A program made the translations under genes and the position numbers. A DNA stretch of 64,000 bases from Planctomycetota bacterium (GTDB lineage Bacteria; Planctomycetota; Phycisphaerae; Phycisphaerales; SM1A02): NCBI GenBank assembly GCA_021414025.1, contig JAIOPG010000005.1, positions 1 through 64,000 on the forward strand. The letters run 5' to 3'. Shown here piece by piece: positions 18,801 to 28,870 of this stretch (its first letter is position 1; every line of letters begins with the position of its first letter). The notes under the pieces are model-generated. The model searched no databases. It saw only the letters and a list, made by a program, of their open reading frames with translations, and had not been told where the DNA came from.

Positions 18801-19499
18801 CAGGAATCGGAGCTGGCCTACCAGGCGGCGACCCTGAAAAACGCGGCGCTGGTGAACGAGTGGAGCGGCGGGCGCATCGGCTACCTGCACATCCAGAGCA
18901 TGAGCCAGGCCAGCCTGGACGAATTCGAACGCGACCTCTGCGCCGCGGCGCAGGGCAGGGATGGGCTGCTGGTCGATGTGCGCAACAACGGCGGCGGCAG
19001 CACCGCCGACCGGGTGCTGGCGAGCCTGATGGCGCCGGTGCACGCCTATACGGTTCCGCGCGGGGCCGACCGCTCCTACACCCACGGCTATCCACAAGAC
19101 CGCCTCTTCATCCAGCGCTGGACGCTGCCGGCGAACATGCTCTGCAACGAGAAGAGTTTTTCCAATGCCGAGATCGTCAGCCACGCCTTCAAGAACTTGA
19201 AGCGCGGCTCGCTGGTCGGCGAACAGACCTACGGCGGCGTGATCTCGACCGGCTCCACCTCGCTGACCGACGGCACCACCATCCGCACGCCCTTCCGCGG
19301 CTGGTACACCCCCGAGGGCACCGACATGGAGAATCACGGAGCGATGCCCAATGTCCGCGTGCCGGCGAATCCAATCGACGAGTCGAACAACTTCGACGCG
19401 CAGCTGCGCGCGGCGGTCGACGACTTGATGAAGCGGCTTCCTGCGGACTCCGACGCCGCCGCGGCGGCACCGGCTCAGCCTGGAAACGCCTCGCGGTAG
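15888..19499 (+). CDS. Tricorn-like protease with signal peptide and S41 core
   Basis: 1203 residues. Signal peptide at about 1-24 ([18 protein letters not shown]), so exported. Next come WD40/TolB-like propeller repeats ([50 protein letters not shown]), then a PDZ domain at about 895-945 ([15 protein letters not shown]) and an S41 protease domain with [11 protein letters not shown] and [14 protein letters not shown], where the nucleophile should be Ser1090 or Ser1092. This is the tricorn domain order. Two highly charged Lys/Ala/Asp/Glu/Pro-rich insertions (about 397-470 and 633-696) interrupt the propeller. It ends inside the convergent pyrophosphatase gene (25-base overlap). Confidence 0.9.
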   Translation: MRNRIPCALLLLAAFLNARATASGVDLPRWPSISPDGQSILFSWQGDLWLAPTNGGNASRVTNHPSDDTRSEWSPDGATIAFESTRDGYRNIWTMPIKGGDATQITFGESPCTLSAFALDASGVPTIYFDSTRESDFYRVPRSYKVAAGGGRLERVNQAYGAHPAPNGRGQYLIERGGSAWSRRGYRGSDQRDVWLFDASKPMEQAYTRLTAFQGNDGQALWCGPDSYLMVSERDGVANLYRRKLSDAPDAPGEKLTDFADDITSFDVSADGKTAVIASWNKLYRLDLAAPHATPKAIELTAAADVLDPVEVRHVGKDVTEAALSPDGKTMAFVAYGDVFVRSMDEKSPVVRVTSPPSRERDIAWSADGSRLYFVTDASGNEDIVEAIVSRTRSELRKEAKSATEPAKPAPAEVPAKEDAKAGEKPDANKTTEEKSDAPKGEPSDKPAAKADEKDDAAKADEAPKPPADHRLDPARWTEAVAFEIRPVVQSDLPDREPAPSPDGKWIAYRQGNDLMIFNLTTNESVTFRDGWDPELEFQWSPDSKWIAFAQDDRDFNRDIWLAPVDGSKPAINITRHPDNDRSPRFSADGKLLAFLSDRVNNESDVWGVDLDKSIEGYSAAELEAYFKDANDAAKKRKPPEAPGAKKKSKKDAKKAGAAKKDAPEGEGDEKDAAKDKDDDAKSKGEESAGDAKEALAYDLDDAYLRVRRLTRLAGDETGLNMTPGGERVIFSGNDGGPGVFSVKWDGTDQKKVAPAGRVIQVNLAGDKVVLFNASKVSTTGVSGGESKSVDFEADTLIDPAVWSDHRFQEAARVVGEIFYDPAMKGLDWETLSKRYQSLARSARTDGEFEWIMARLLGELNASHLGVSLPSDKPNPSRQPVGRLGVRTRSVPEGFEVMEVLAKSPAAISQTPLRVGDVIVAIGGEPIAANETLEQKLRGRVGLETLVSVRRNKADGTPVNIDCLITPCTNAQESELAYQAATLKNAALVNEWSGGRIGYLHIQSMSQASLDEFERDLCAAAQGRDGLLVDVRNNGGGSTADRVLASLMAPVHAYTVPRGADRSYTHGYPQDRLFIQRWTLPANMLCNEKSFSNAEIVSHAFKNLKRGSLVGEQTYGGVISTGSTSLTDGTTIRTPFRGWYTPEGTDMENHGAMPNVRVPANPIDESNNFDAQLRAAVDDLMKRLPADSDAAAAAPAQPGNASR

Positions 19500-20080
19500 T
19501 CCTCCATCGCAGCGGCGACGACGGAACGGGCCTGCTCGACGCCGTAGAGCGCGCCCACCTGCACGGTGGCCTTCTCGCCGGGGCGCATCTTGTAGGTGAG
19601 GAAGTAGTGCCGCAGGCGCTCGACGAGGCGCGGCGGCAGGTCACCGATGTCACGGGCCTCGGACCAGATCGCATCGTCCTTGAGCACGGCGACGATCTTG
19701 TCATCGGCTTGGCCGGTGTCCTCCATCAGCAGCCCGCCCAGGACGCGCGTTTCCAGAATCACCTCCACGCGGTCGATCGGCCGCTCGGAGAGCACGCAGA
19801 TGTCCAGGGGATCGCCGTCTCCGGTCGCGATGCCGCCGACCTTGGCGACCCGGGCTCCGCAGAGCGTCCGGGGAATGAATCCGTAGAGTGTCGGTGGCGT
19901 GCTGCTGGTGCGCTGCGGCCGGTCGACGCGGAGAAATCCGCTGCGCTTGTCGACCTCGTACTTCACCAGGTCGAAGGGCGTGATCTCGATGTAGGCGTTC
20001 ACCAGGTCGGGCGGCGATGTTCCGGCGTCGAGCCCATGCCAGGGATGGGGCCGATAGCGCTGGTGGGGAGGCTGTGTCAC
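19475..20080 (-). CDS. ppa: Inorganic pyrophosphatase, family I
   Basis: 201 residues. Hydrolyses diphosphate to phosphate and so pulls biosynthetic reactions forward in the cytoplasm. The family I signature is visible as [13 protein letters not shown], with three acidic metal ligands, preceded by [15 protein letters not shown] and [10 protein letters not shown]. The chosen start is GTG at 20080, which overlaps the upstream SWIM gene stop (GTGA); the longer frame to 20275 is a shadow of that gene. It is the third gene of the overlapping SNF2-SWIM-ppa operon and converges on the tricorn-like gene. Confidence 0.9.
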   Translation of the reverse strand: MTQPPHQRYRPHPWHGLDAGTSPPDLVNAYIEITPFDLVKYEVDKRSGFLRVDRPQRTSSTPPTLYGFIPRTLCGARVAKVGGIATGDGDPLDICVLSERPIDRVEVILETRVLGGLLMEDTGQADDKIVAVLKDDAIWSEARDIGDLPPRLVERLRHYFLTYKMRPGEKATVQVGALYGVEQARSVVAAAMEDYREAFPG

Positions 20081-20970
20081 GGGGTTCCGTCTTCGATGCG
20101 CTGTCGAAGCTCGATGACCTTGGCGCGCAGGCTGTCCTGCACGCTGGCCAGCAGTCCGACCAGCGGAAACTTTCCGCCCAGCGGGCTGGCACCAAGGCGG
20201 CGCAGCACCGCGTGGGGAATGTGCTCCTGCGCCGGCAGCGCCTCGAACTCGGCCAGCTTGCGGCCCGGGCGCCAATAGTCGTTCAGGCAGGACTCCAGCG
20301 GGGGCAGCTTGGCCTTCTGCGAGGGCAGCTGCGCGCTCTGGTGGCTCTGGCTCACGCCCGCCGAGTGCACGTTGCGGGCCTCCTGCAGGCGCTCAAGCAG
20401 CTTGGTCCCCGGCAATCCGCGCAACGCGAAGAGAACCAACGGGTCGACCTCGATGCGCTCGACCAGCAGATAGGTCACGGCGACGATGTGCTTGCAGGGG
20501 TTCTTCTCGCCGCAGTCGCACTCCACCTTCAGGTCCTTCCAGCCGCGCGGCAGCAGTTGCACCTCGCGCTCCTCGAAGACCTCCTCGATGTCGATGGGCA
20601 TCTCGCCCACAAGCAGCTTGGCCGCAAAGACCGCCTCCTTCGCCATCAATTGCACCACCTCGGCCCACTGCTCGGGGGTCAGGTGCTTCAGGGAGATGCG
20701 GACGGTGTAGGGCTTGAAGGCCCGCCCCTGCACCAGCGCCTCCACCGCACCTGTGTCGACGGAGAAACTCGCCGCCTGCCCGCTGAGCGCGTACTCCATA
20801 CCCAGCACCTGCGCGCCGAGGGAGGCCTTCTCCTGGACCGACTGGACAAAGGTCCGCGCAGTCCAGGGCAATTCCTCCAGGCCGTTCTTGCGGCGGAACT
20901 TGATGCCATGACGGACGCGCCGCGGCGCGTCGGGTTTCTTGGGCTGACCGGCGGCGGGATTCACGCTCAT
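20077..20970 (-). CDS. SWIM zinc finger protein
   Basis: 297 residues. The SWIM motif is [15 protein letters not shown], a CxCx(n)CxH zinc site at about residues 150-164. SWIM domains bind DNA or proteins and are often found next to or fused with SNF2 helicases in bacteria. The N-terminus is basic ([19 protein letters not shown]). The start ATG overlaps the SNF2 gene stop (ATGA, 20967-20970), and the stop overlaps the ppa start, so the three genes form one transcript with coupled translation. It probably forms a two-protein DNA-remodelling unit with the upstream helicase. Confidence 0.9.
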   Translation of the reverse strand: MSVNPAAGQPKKPDAPRRVRHGIKFRRKNGLEELPWTARTFVQSVQEKASLGAQVLGMEYALSGQAASFSVDTGAVEALVQGRAFKPYTVRISLKHLTPEQWAEVVQLMAKEAVFAAKLLVGEMPIDIEEVFEEREVQLLPRGWKDLKVECDCGEKNPCKHIVAVTYLLVERIEVDPLVLFALRGLPGTKLLERLQEARNVHSAGVSQSHQSAQLPSQKAKLPPLESCLNDYWRPGRKLAEFEALPAQEHIPHAVLRRLGASPLGGKFPLVGLLASVQDSLRAKVIELRQRIEDGTP

Positions 20971-23900
20971 GCGTCCTCCAATGCCGTGGTCCGGAGCGAA
21001 AGAATTTCGCGCAGCTGCCCGGTGCTGAGCTCGGTGAGCCATGCCTCGCCGCTGGAGATGATCTGCGTGGCCAGCTCCATCTTCTGCTGGATCATCTGGT
21101 CGATGCGCTCCTCGAGCGTTCCCTCGGAGATCATCTTGTGCACGTTCACGGTCCGCAGCTGGCCGATGCGGAAGGCACGGTCGGTGGCCTGGTTCTCGAC
21201 CGCCGGATTCCACCAGCGGTCGTAGTGGAACACGTGGTTGGCCGCGGTCAGATTCAGTCCGACGCCGCCGGCCTTCAGGCTCAGAACGAAGATCGGGGCG
21301 GTGCCCTGCGGATCCTGGAAGCGGTCCACAAACTGGTCGCGCTTGGCCTGCGGCGTGCCGCCATGCAGGAAGAGTGATTCCGTGTCGAGCTCGCGGCGGA
21401 TCATGGTCACCAGCAGGTGGCCCATCTGCCGGTACTGCGTGAAGATGAGGGCGCGATCTCCGGCCGCGATCACCTCCTCGAGCATCTCGATCAGGCGCGT
21501 GCTCTTGCCGCTGCGGCTGGAGAGCAGGCGGTCACTCCCGCTCTCGGGAATCTCGATCACGGCCTCGTTGACATCATCCGATTCCGCCTGTTTCAGCGCC
21601 TCCTCGGGCGCCACCTCGGGAAGCTGGGTCTGCCGCAGGAAGTGCAGCGGGTGGTTGCAGATCTGCTTGAGCTTGACCAGGGCGCTGAGCACCAGGCCGC
21701 GGCGGCGCAGGCCTTCGGCGCGATCGACCTTGGAGAGCATCTCCTCGACGACCTGGTCGTAGAGGGTGATCTGCTCGTTGGTCAGCGGCACATGCTCGCG
21801 CGATTCGATCAAGGGCGGCAGGTCGCTGATCACATTCAAGTCGGTCTTCAGGCGCCGCAGCACGAAGGGCCGCACCAGGTTGCGCAATTTCTCGGCGCGG
21901 TTGCGGTCGCGGTGCCGCTCGATGGGGACGGCGAAGCGCCGCTTGAAATCCGCCAGCGTTCCCAGGTAACCGGGCGTGCAGAACTCCATGATCGACCAGA
22001 GCTCGGTCAGGCGGTTCTCCACCGGCGTGCCCGTGAGCGCGATGCGGTGATCCGACTGGATGGCGCGGATCGCGGCGGTTTGCTTGGTCGGCGGATTCTT
22101 GATGTGCTGGGCCTCGTCCAGGGCCACGCGGCGCCAGGCAATCTTCTCCAGACTTTCCTGGTCGCGGGCCACCAGCGCGTAGGTGGTGACCACCACGTCG
22201 GACTTCTCGGCGACTTCCTTCAGCTTCTCGCCTTGCGGCCGGTCGAGCCCGTGGTGGATGTGCACGGTGAGCTCGGGGGCGAAGCGGGTGAGCTCGCGGT
22301 TCCAGTTGCCCAGCACGCTCATCGGCGCCACCAAAAGCGTGGGCCCGACTTTCTCCCCTTCCGGAGCATCCTGCCGCTCGATTTGAAGCAGGGCGATCAA
22401 CTGGATTGTCTTGCCAAGTCCCATGTCGTCCGCCAGGCACGCGCCCAGGCCATAGCGCCCCAGGAAGGCGAGCCAACGAAGGCCTGAAAGCTGATAGGGA
22501 CGGAGCGATCCCTGGAAAAGAAGGGGCTGCTCCAGCTGCGGCATGCGGTCGACCGCATCCACCGGCCCGAACACCTCCGCGACCCAGCCCTTGGCGTCCA
22601 TGCCGAGCACGGGAATTCCCGTGGTGTCGTCGGCGGCCCCGTGCGCCAGGCGCAGCGCCTCAAGCAGGGACATTTGTCCGCCTGGGTGCTGCTTCAGGAA
22701 TTTTAGGCCCGCTTCAAGATCCTCCTTGCGCATCTCGACCCACCGATTGTTGATGCGCACCAGGGGAGTGCCCTTCCGCGCCAGGGCCTCGAAGGCCTCC
22801 ATGGTCAGGGGTTGGTCCCCGAGGGCGATCTGCCATGAGTAGTTCACCACGCTGTGAAGTCCGAAACCACCCTTGCGACCCGCGGCGAGCGAGTTGGTCA
22901 GCATCTCCGGGCTCGGGCCGTCGCCTTCGATGAACAGCTTGGCGCCGATGCGCGTGCTCGATGAGCCCCACCACTCGGGAACCGTGCATTGCACACCGCT
23001 CTCTTCAAGCAGCGGCTTGATGTCGCGCAAGAAAACGTACGCCTCGGCAGTGGTCAGATCGAGTCCCGTTGGGGAGGTTTCCTCGAGCGCGTCCTCGAAC
23101 TTGGGCCAGATGCGCGAGACGCGGGCGAGTTCGCCCAGGAGAAGCTCGGCGGTTTTTTCAGCGGCCTGATTGGCGCCGCCACGCCCCGAGGCTTGCGCCC
23201 AAATGGTCTCGGCTTCGAGAATGGAAGGCGGATCCTCGATGGTGATCAATTGGAACGAGAGGCGCCAGGTGTGCTTTTCCTCCTCGCCCTCCTGCTTCGT
23301 GTAGAGCGTGCTCGGAGGCTCCTCCAACCTCAGCAGCAGGTGCATGGGCCGTCCCTCGCCGATGTCCTCGAGGATCGCGAGCCACTGCCGCACGCCGCGG
23401 ACCAGGCTGACATCCCCCACCGCCAGATGCTTCACCTCGATGTCGTTGCCCAGCAGCGCACCGAGCCACGCCACGTGCGGATCGCTCGTGGGATCGCGGT
23501 CCTCGATCGCCTCGGCGTAATTTTCGACCACCATCACCTGCCGCAGAAACGAGTCCACGCAGGCATTCAGAAAGGATTCCAGCACGAGCCAGCCGTCGCC
23601 GGAATGCGCGTCGGCCACGGCCCTGCAGATCGGAGGCATGCCGGACAGGAGCATGCCGGCGCGTTCGGCGATCGCCGTGTCATGCAGCCAGGGCCGCCAA
23701 TGCGCCTTCACGGCGCCGCTTCGATCCTGCTGCACCGTGGGCACGACGCGCTGATCCTCCATCAACTCCATCGCAAAGCGCGCGGCCGAGCACCAGAACT
23801 GAAACTCATGCCCGGTGTGCTCGTGGTTCAATCCGCCCGCGGTTTCAAAAGCCAGGAGCCTCTCCTGGACCCCGCCCGGCGGAACCGCAATCGTCGGAAC

Positions 23901-24251
23901 CTGCACGGCGTCCAGATGCAGATCCTCTCCGTTGTCCGCATCCGTTCCCATGGCGACCGCCAGTCGATCGCTCGGTGCCGGAACGAGATGGTCGAAGGGC
24001 AGCACAAGTTGTATGGAGCCGGCCCTTGAATTGTCCCCGACCTGAAATCCCGCCGCCCCAGCGAGTTGCCGCAGCTCGGCTTCGCCGCAGGCGAAGGGAT
24101 GATGCGGGATCGTCTCCGATTTCAAGTGATCCAGAGGATCGGAACTCGTGGCGGCCGTGCGACTCGCCTGGGCGTGCTTGGTGAATAGGGCGCTCGACTC
24201 TCCCCAGAGATGGAGATGATCACCGTGCCAATTTGCGTGCAATACGAACAT
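20967..24251 (-). CDS. SNF2-family DEAD/DEAH-like helicase
   Basis: 1094 residues. The C-terminal half is a full Swi2/Snf2 ATPase: motif I DDMGLGKT, LLVAPMSVLGNW, motif II DEAQ (VALDEAQHIKN), motif III ALTGTPVENR, then RecA domain 2 with ALIFTQYRQMGHLL, SLKAGGVGLNLT and motif VI QATDRAFRIGQ. The N-terminal ~600 residues include the SNF2-helicase-associated region found in bacterial members. It should move on double-stranded DNA or strip proteins from it. The 1094-residue length is typical for the bacterial SNF2 group that pairs with SWIM proteins. Confidence 0.93.
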   Translation of the reverse strand: MFVLHANWHGDHLHLWGESSALFTKHAQASRTAATSSDPLDHLKSETIPHHPFACGEAELRQLAGAAGFQVGDNSRAGSIQLVLPFDHLVPAPSDRLAVAMGTDADNGEDLHLDAVQVPTIAVPPGGVQERLLAFETAGGLNHEHTGHEFQFWCSAARFAMELMEDQRVVPTVQQDRSGAVKAHWRPWLHDTAIAERAGMLLSGMPPICRAVADAHSGDGWLVLESFLNACVDSFLRQVMVVENYAEAIEDRDPTSDPHVAWLGALLGNDIEVKHLAVGDVSLVRGVRQWLAILEDIGEGRPMHLLLRLEEPPSTLYTKQEGEEEKHTWRLSFQLITIEDPPSILEAETIWAQASGRGGANQAAEKTAELLLGELARVSRIWPKFEDALEETSPTGLDLTTAEAYVFLRDIKPLLEESGVQCTVPEWWGSSSTRIGAKLFIEGDGPSPEMLTNSLAAGRKGGFGLHSVVNYSWQIALGDQPLTMEAFEALARKGTPLVRINNRWVEMRKEDLEAGLKFLKQHPGGQMSLLEALRLAHGAADDTTGIPVLGMDAKGWVAEVFGPVDAVDRMPQLEQPLLFQGSLRPYQLSGLRWLAFLGRYGLGACLADDMGLGKTIQLIALLQIERQDAPEGEKVGPTLLVAPMSVLGNWNRELTRFAPELTVHIHHGLDRPQGEKLKEVAEKSDVVVTTYALVARDQESLEKIAWRRVALDEAQHIKNPPTKQTAAIRAIQSDHRIALTGTPVENRLTELWSIMEFCTPGYLGTLADFKRRFAVPIERHRDRNRAEKLRNLVRPFVLRRLKTDLNVISDLPPLIESREHVPLTNEQITLYDQVVEEMLSKVDRAEGLRRRGLVLSALVKLKQICNHPLHFLRQTQLPEVAPEEALKQAESDDVNEAVIEIPESGSDRLLSSRSGKSTRLIEMLEEVIAAGDRALIFTQYRQMGHLLVTMIRRELDTESLFLHGGTPQAKRDQFVDRFQDPQGTAPIFVLSLKAGGVGLNLTAANHVFHYDRWWNPAVENQATDRAFRIGQLRTVNVHKMISEGTLEERIDQMIQQKMELATQIISSGEAWLTELSTGQLREILSLRTTALEDA

Positions 24252-24292
24252 CAGGGATGCGGATTCTTTAAATGGGAACAGTCAAACAGAAG

Positions 24293-24365
24293 TGATTGCG
24301 CTGGGACTCGAACCCAGAACATGCTGGTTAAAAGCCGGCTGCTCTACCAATTGAGCTACGCAATC
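24293..24365 (-). tRNA. tRNA-Lys (UUU)
   Basis: A complete cloverleaf can be drawn on the minus strand: acceptor stem GATTGCG paired with CGCAATC (7 perfect pairs), TA, D-arm GCTC-AATTGGTA-GAGC, anticodon loop CTTTTAA with anticodon TTT (24330-24332), T-arm CTGGG-TTCGAGT-CCCAG and discriminator A. CCA is not encoded. The anticodon stem GCCGG/CCAGC has one C-A mismatch in its middle. The gene stands alone between the SNF2 gene and a Xer-type recombinase, in a locally AT-rich stretch. Confidence 0.97.
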
Positions 24366-24421
24366 TCGAACGAACAAGGATACCTTGATATCCCCCTGAC
24401 CTTTTAGGGCATTTTTTGGAA

Positions 24422-24452
24422 TATTCTCGGACTTTGCTAAAGTCCGAGAATA
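24422..24452. promoter_or_regulatory. Perfect 14-base inverted repeat in AT-rich gap before recombinase
   Basis: Arms 24422-24435 and 24439-24452 (TATTCTCGGACTTT and its complement) surround a 3-base loop. It lies in the 265-base gene-free gap between tRNA-Lys and the recombinase, which is clearly more AT-rich than its surroundings. No run of T follows on either strand, so an ordinary Rho-independent terminator is unlikely. It could be an operator, a site bound by the adjacent recombinase or an RNA hairpin. It does not resemble a dif site (11-6-11 layout). Confidence 0.6.
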
Positions 24453-24630
24453 GAGTCTCCCGATCAAGTGTTATCAAACAAATGGATTCGAGAGAAGTAC
24501 GTCCCTAAATATTTGAAATTGGATTTGGAGTTCTTGAAGTTGTATCGGACTGTGTCCGAAGACTTGTTGCGGTTTGACTGGACGGATCCTCTCGAAGGCA
24601 AGCCGGAGCAAGAATAAAAGGAGTGATGTC

Positions 24631-25623
24631 ATGCAAGCAAATCTTCCCATAGTAGACCGTTTCGTTGCGTACCTCGGAGATGAAAGGCACTTCAGCCCTT
24701 ACACCGGGCGCTGCTACGCATTGGATCTCAGCCAATACGCGGATTACCTTTCCACCAAGGGAAAAATTTCCATCGACATGAATGTTGAGAAGGCGGCGCT
24801 GGAATCGCGCAAGGCCGATCTTCAGGGCCGCAGCGTCACCGCGCGGATGCTCTGCTGCGACGTGGAGACCATTCGAAGTTTCCTGGCCACGCTAAGCGAG
24901 AAGAAGTATTCGCTCGCCACCATGGCCCGGAAGATCGCCACCCTGCGCTCCTTCCACAAGTGGATGGAGCGAACGGGCCTGACCTCGAGCAATCCCATGA
25001 CCATGATCCGCTCGCCGAAGCAGCCCAAGCGGCTGCCCAAGGCGATCTCGGTCGATCAGATCGAGCGGCTGCTCTCGGCGCCCGATCCCGAGGACCTGCT
25101 CGGCGCGCGCGACCGCGCCATCCTGGAATCCCTCTATGCCACCGGCATGCGCGTCAGCGAAGTGGTCGGATTGAACCGCGGCGACGTGGTCTTCGATGCC
25201 GGCTCTGAAAGCGTCAGCCTTCGGGGCAAGGGCAAGCGCGAACGCGTCGTGCCCCTCAATCCGAAGGCCGTGGAATCCATTCAAAAGTACATCGCGATGC
25301 TGGACTCCGAGCGCAATGTGAGCCGCGCCCCAGGCGCCCCGCTCTTCGTCAACAAGAACGGAACCCGACTGAGCACCCGCTCGGTCCGCCGCAAGGTCGC
25401 CAAATACCTGCTGCAGGCGGGACTCGATCCGGACATCAGTCCGCACACCATCCGCCACTCTTTCGCCACGCATCTGCTGATGAGCGACGGGGTCAATCTG
25501 CGCGAAGTCCAGGAGCTGTTGGGGCATCAGAGCCTGAGCAGCACCCAGATCTACACGCATCTCACCTCGGCGCGCACCCGCGAGGTGTACGACAAGGCGC
25601 ATCCCCGCGCCGAAGCGAGCTGA
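24631..25623 (+). CDS. Tyrosine recombinase of the XerC/XerD type
   Basis: 330 residues. Site-specific recombinase with the N-terminal core-binding SAM-like domain (about 1-125) and the catalytic domain. Catalytic residues are all present: Arg174 (TGMRVSEV), a Lys in GKGKRERVVPL, His272 and Arg275 (PHTIRHSFATHL), His299 (LGHQSLSSTQIYTH) and nucleophile Tyr308. Length and motifs fit XerC/XerD, which resolve chromosome dimers, rather than phage integrases. The ATG at 24631 has an AAAAGGAG site upstream. Codon use matches the host, and no mobile-element genes are near. Confidence 0.9.
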   Translation: MQANLPIVDRFVAYLGDERHFSPYTGRCYALDLSQYADYLSTKGKISIDMNVEKAALESRKADLQGRSVTARMLCCDVETIRSFLATLSEKKYSLATMARKIATLRSFHKWMERTGLTSSNPMTMIRSPKQPKRLPKAISVDQIERLLSAPDPEDLLGARDRAILESLYATGMRVSEVVGLNRGDVVFDAGSESVSLRGKGKRERVVPLNPKAVESIQKYIAMLDSERNVSRAPGAPLFVNKNGTRLSTRSVRRKVAKYLLQAGLDPDISPHTIRHSFATHLLMSDGVNLREVQELLGHQSLSSTQIYTHLTSARTREVYDKAHPRAEAS

Positions 25624-26721
25624 TCAGGATCCGTTGAAGGCGAACTCCACCAGTCGATGGGCGTCCGCGCCCACGGCGGTGATGTGGCCCAGCTTTCGGC
25701 CGGCCCGCGGGGACTTGCCGTAGAGGTGCACGTGCGCGTTCGCCGGCCGCTCCAGCGGCGAGGGAACGGCGCCGACCAGATTGATCATGACCGACGCGCC
25801 CCTGAGCGCTGTCGAGCCGAGCGGCTGGCGGGTGATCGCTTTGATGTGGTTGGTGAACTGGCTGGTCTCGGCTCCCTCAATCGACCAGTGGCCGCTGTTG
25901 TGGACGCGCGGCGCCATTTCATTGGCCACCAGGATCTGGCCCGCGCCGCTGCTCTGCACGAAAAACTCGACGCACAGGACGCCCTCGTAGTCCAGGGTCT
26001 CCATCATGGCGCGGATTGCGGACTGGGCTTGTTCCAGAATCGCGGGCGACACCCCTTCGGCCGGCACGACCGTCCGGCGCAGGATGCCCTCGACATGCCG
26101 ATTGCGGCAGGCCGGATAGAAGAGGATCGCCGGCGCATCGACGGGTTGGACCCTGCCGCGCACGGCGATGAGGCTGATCTCAAAATCGAATGGAACAAAC
26201 GCCTCGAGAATGCACGGAACACTTCCGAGTCGCTCGAATGCGGCCCTGGCCGAGGAGCGCTCGTCGATCTTCTGCTGGCCCTTGCCGTCGTATCCCAACC
26301 CGCGAGTTTTCAACATCGCCGGCAAGCCGACACCTTCGAGCGCCTGGGATAGCTCGGCCGCGCTGGACACCGCCGCGTGCTTCTGCACGTGCAGGCCATG
26401 GCGCTGAAAGAGCTGCTTCTCCCGGATTCGATCCTTCGCGATGGCGGCACACTGGGGCGAGGGACGCATGGGAGCGAATCGAGCCAGCGCTTCGAGGGTC
26501 TCCAGCGGCACGTTCTCCCACTCGAAGGTGAACACATCAACGCCCCGCGCAAAATCGGCGAGCGCCTGCGGATCCGCGAAATCGCTTCGAACCACCTCGC
26601 CGAGCGACTCCACGCAGCACTCCCCGGGCGGTACGAGAAACTTGAAGGAGTGACCCAGAGGCTTTCCGGCCTGGGCGAGCATCTGTCCGAGCTGGCCGCC
26701 GCCGACGATGCCGATCTTCAC
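25624..26721 (-). CDS. purK: 5-(carboxyamino)imidazole ribonucleotide synthase
   Basis: 365 residues from a GTG start ([19 protein letters not shown]). ATP-grasp enzyme that carboxylates AIR with bicarbonate and ATP to N5-CAIR in purine synthesis. The N-terminal Rossmann-like GGGQLGQML, the ATP-grasp segment [19 protein letters not shown] and [16 protein letters not shown] are characteristic. The start overlaps the purE stop (GTGA, 26718-26721), so purE and purK are translated as a coupled pair. Its stop is immediately next to the convergent recombinase stop. Confidence 0.95.
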   Translation of the reverse strand: MKIGIVGGGQLGQMLAQAGKPLGHSFKFLVPPGECCVESLGEVVRSDFADPQALADFARGVDVFTFEWENVPLETLEALARFAPMRPSPQCAAIAKDRIREKQLFQRHGLHVQKHAAVSSAAELSQALEGVGLPAMLKTRGLGYDGKGQQKIDERSSARAAFERLGSVPCILEAFVPFDFEISLIAVRGRVQPVDAPAILFYPACRNRHVEGILRRTVVPAEGVSPAILEQAQSAIRAMMETLDYEGVLCVEFFVQSSGAGQILVANEMAPRVHNSGHWSIEGAETSQFTNHIKAITRQPLGSTALRGASVMINLVGAVPSPLERPANAHVHLYGKSPRAGRKLGHITAVGADAHRLVEFAFNGS

Positions 26722-27257
26722 CGACCGCCATCCTTGGAGGCGTGGCGTGAAGGATCGGGCTGGCTCAACACCGCCTGGGTCCGCGCGGCCCGGTCGGCGG
26801 CGAGCGCCTGGCGAATGTTCGGATGGTCGTGGGCTAGGATCGCCGCGGCGAGAAGCCCGGCATTTTCCGCGCCGGCGCGGCCGATGGCGAGCGTGCCGAC
26901 CGGAACTCCCGCGGGCATCTGGATGATTGAAAGCAACGAGTCCAGCCCCTGAAGCGCGGCCGTGTTCACGGGGACGCCCAGCACCGGCAGCAGCGTCTTG
27001 CTCGCGCACATGCCGGGAAGGTGGGCGGCGCCGCCCGCGCCGGCGATGATCACGCGCAGCCCTCGCCCGGCGGCGGTCGATGCGTATTCAAATAGAAGAT
27101 CGGGTGTGCGATGCGCACTCACCACCCGGCATTCATGCGGCACGCCCAGCTTGGCCAGCATCGCGGAGGCGTGCGTCATCGTCTCCCAATCGCTTTGGCT
27201 GCCCATGATGACGCCGACCAGCGGGTTGGGATGCGAGGTCACTTCCATTGGGGCCAT
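26718..27257 (-). CDS. purE: 5-(carboxyamino)imidazole ribonucleotide mutase
   Basis: 179 residues if started at 27257 (MAPMEV); an ATG nine bases later is an equal choice. Class I PurE moves the carboxyl group of N5-CAIR to give CAIR. Signatures: [35 protein letters not shown] and [14 protein letters not shown]. Longer frames to 27422 are shadows of the esterase gene upstream. It forms a pair with purK, as in most bacteria; the esterase gene ends 16 bases before it and may be co-transcribed. Confidence 0.94.
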   Translation of the reverse strand: MAPMEVTSHPNPLVGVIMGSQSDWETMTHASAMLAKLGVPHECRVVSAHRTPDLLFEYASTAAGRGLRVIIAGAGGAAHLPGMCASKTLLPVLGVPVNTAALQGLDSLLSIIQMPAGVPVGTLAIGRAGAENAGLLAAAILAHDHPNIRQALAADRAARTQAVLSQPDPSRHASKDGGR

Positions 27258-27273
27258 CCTACGAAAGGGCGAA

Positions 27274-28842
27274 TCACTCGCTGAACCCGTGCTTTTTGAG
27301 GTAGTCGCGCATCGAAAGAGCGAATCGGCCGCGGGCGATGACGGCCGCGGTGTCGTGGGTGGCGCCGGGAATGATCTCGATGAATCCGCCTCCCGCGGGC
27401 GGCGCGGCTCCGGCCCGAACATCGGCTTCCTGCAGCGCCGCGACTTGCTTTCGCAGCTTCTCGACGGCGCGCTCCAGGTAGAAGGAGTCGCGCGATCCGA
27501 CCAGCAGGTGGACTTTGTCCGCGAAGACCGGCGCCAGCTCCTTCCAGCGCTTCGCGACCATGCGCGCGATGTCGTAGGGGCTCCAGTATTTTTCGATCAC
27601 CTCGTGGTCGATCCGGCCGGTCACGGGATCGAATGCGTTGCGCGGAAGGTCCTGCCGGATTCCCGGGGCGCCGAAGCAGGCGTTCCAGGAATCCCACTGC
27701 TCGCCGGATCCGCCTTCCGGATCGAGCGCCCGCTCCATGCCAACCTCCTGCTGGACCGTCATGAGCACCTGATCATCGTTGGGACCGATGGGCCGGCGGT
27801 AGGAGCCCTGCGGTTTTCCCTGCGCATCGGTGAACATGTTTTCGTCGTGGTACATGTCGCTGAGCTGGAAGCAGGTGAAGTCCACCGGATCGGGCGAGCT
27901 CGACCAGCACCCTCCGAACGCCTCCGGATGCGTCAGCTGCAGCCAAAGCGTGCTCCAGCCGCCGCTGGAATGGCCGGTGAGCAGGCGCGCTTGAGGATCC
28001 CGGATCAGGCGGAAGCGCTCCTCCAGCAGCGGGATCAGCTCCTTCACCAGCGCGGCGCCGCGCGGCCCGTTGAGCTTCGAGTCGGCGAAAGCGTGATGGC
28101 CCAGCGGGGACTCCGGATCGAGAATGACCCAGACGGCCTGAGGCACGCCGCCCGTGTTTGAGGCGCCCAGCATGCGCACACAAGCGTCAACGTCGACGAA
28201 GCGCCCGCCGAAACCGGGGACGACATAGATGGTCGGCCAGACGCGCCGCGGGAAATTGATGTTGTTGTAGCCGTGCGGCAGGACGACGGCGGCGCGGTGG
28301 CGCGTCGGCCGGCCGGTGGCCTGGGTCAGCATCGGGCTGATCTCGTCGATCCAGACCACGTTGTCGTGTTTCGGCAGCGCGATGTCGGGGACGACTTCGG
28401 TGAGCTCGATGACTCTCGTGTCTCGTGAATGCGGATCGAACGTCATGGTGACGGGCTTGGAAAAGAGGTTCCCGGGACTGTGGTGCCCGCGCTCGGCGTG
28501 GTGGTTGTCGAACACGGCCTGCAGCTCGTACTCGCCGGAGAGTTGGTCGATCGGCACGGGCCAGCCGGTGGCGGAAGCATCGATCACGATGGGCTGGCCC
28601 GCCTTGAGGGATTGGACGGGGACGCTGTAGATGGGCTGCGGATCCTCGAAGAAGGGGCCGTCGGCCGGATCGGCGCGGTTCTTGGAATGGGTGGCGTTGA
28701 GGAAAAGTTTCAGGCGGCCCGAGGCCGGACCTTTCGCCAGCAGCTCCTGGGACTCCGCGGGAACGACGACTTCGATGCGGTCGCCTTCCGGCGCGGCGCC
28801 GGCGACTCCTGCGAGCAACGAGAGAAGTGCGATCGCGATCAT
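27274..28842 (-). CDS. Secreted alpha/beta-fold esterase (esterase D/Fes-like)
   Basis: 522 residues. Signal peptide at about 1-16 ([16 protein letters not shown]). An N-terminal beta domain (about 20-180) is followed by an alpha/beta hydrolase domain with [11 protein letters not shown], the nucleophile elbow GHSSGGW (Ser292) and a late ATHDTAAV histidine. This layout matches the putative esterase family that includes enterochelin esterase-like and feruloyl esterase-like enzymes. The substrate is unknown; a periplasmic or extracellular ester is likely. It is divergent from the lipoprotein gene at 28871. Confidence 0.8.
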   Translation of the reverse strand: MIAIALLSLLAGVAGAAPEGDRIEVVVPAESQELLAKGPASGRLKLFLNATHSKNRADPADGPFFEDPQPIYSVPVQSLKAGQPIVIDASATGWPVPIDQLSGEYELQAVFDNHHAERGHHSPGNLFSKPVTMTFDPHSRDTRVIELTEVVPDIALPKHDNVVWIDEISPMLTQATGRPTRHRAAVVLPHGYNNINFPRRVWPTIYVVPGFGGRFVDVDACVRMLGASNTGGVPQAVWVILDPESPLGHHAFADSKLNGPRGAALVKELIPLLEERFRLIRDPQARLLTGHSSGGWSTLWLQLTHPEAFGGCWSSSPDPVDFTCFQLSDMYHDENMFTDAQGKPQGSYRRPIGPNDDQVLMTVQQEVGMERALDPEGGSGEQWDSWNACFGAPGIRQDLPRNAFDPVTGRIDHEVIEKYWSPYDIARMVAKRWKELAPVFADKVHLLVGSRDSFYLERAVEKLRKQVAALQEADVRAGAAPPAGGGFIEIIPGATHDTAAVIARGRFALSMRDYLKKHGFSE

Positions 28843-28870
28843 CGCCCCATGCTATCGGTAGACTCCTGCG

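Noticed and set aside
15594-19337. Very long minus-strand frame (1247 codons) opposite the tricorn-like gene
   Set aside because: It mirrors the real gene in a high-GC region, lacks a ribosome binding site and shows a composition typical of antisense frames (many Gly, Val, Arg, His). The plus-strand protein has clear domains.
24293-25623. Genomic island integrated at tRNA-Lys
   Set aside because: The recombinase fits XerC/XerD, lies on the 5' side of the tRNA and has host-like codon use; I see no repeat of the tRNA 3' end and no mobile-element genes.
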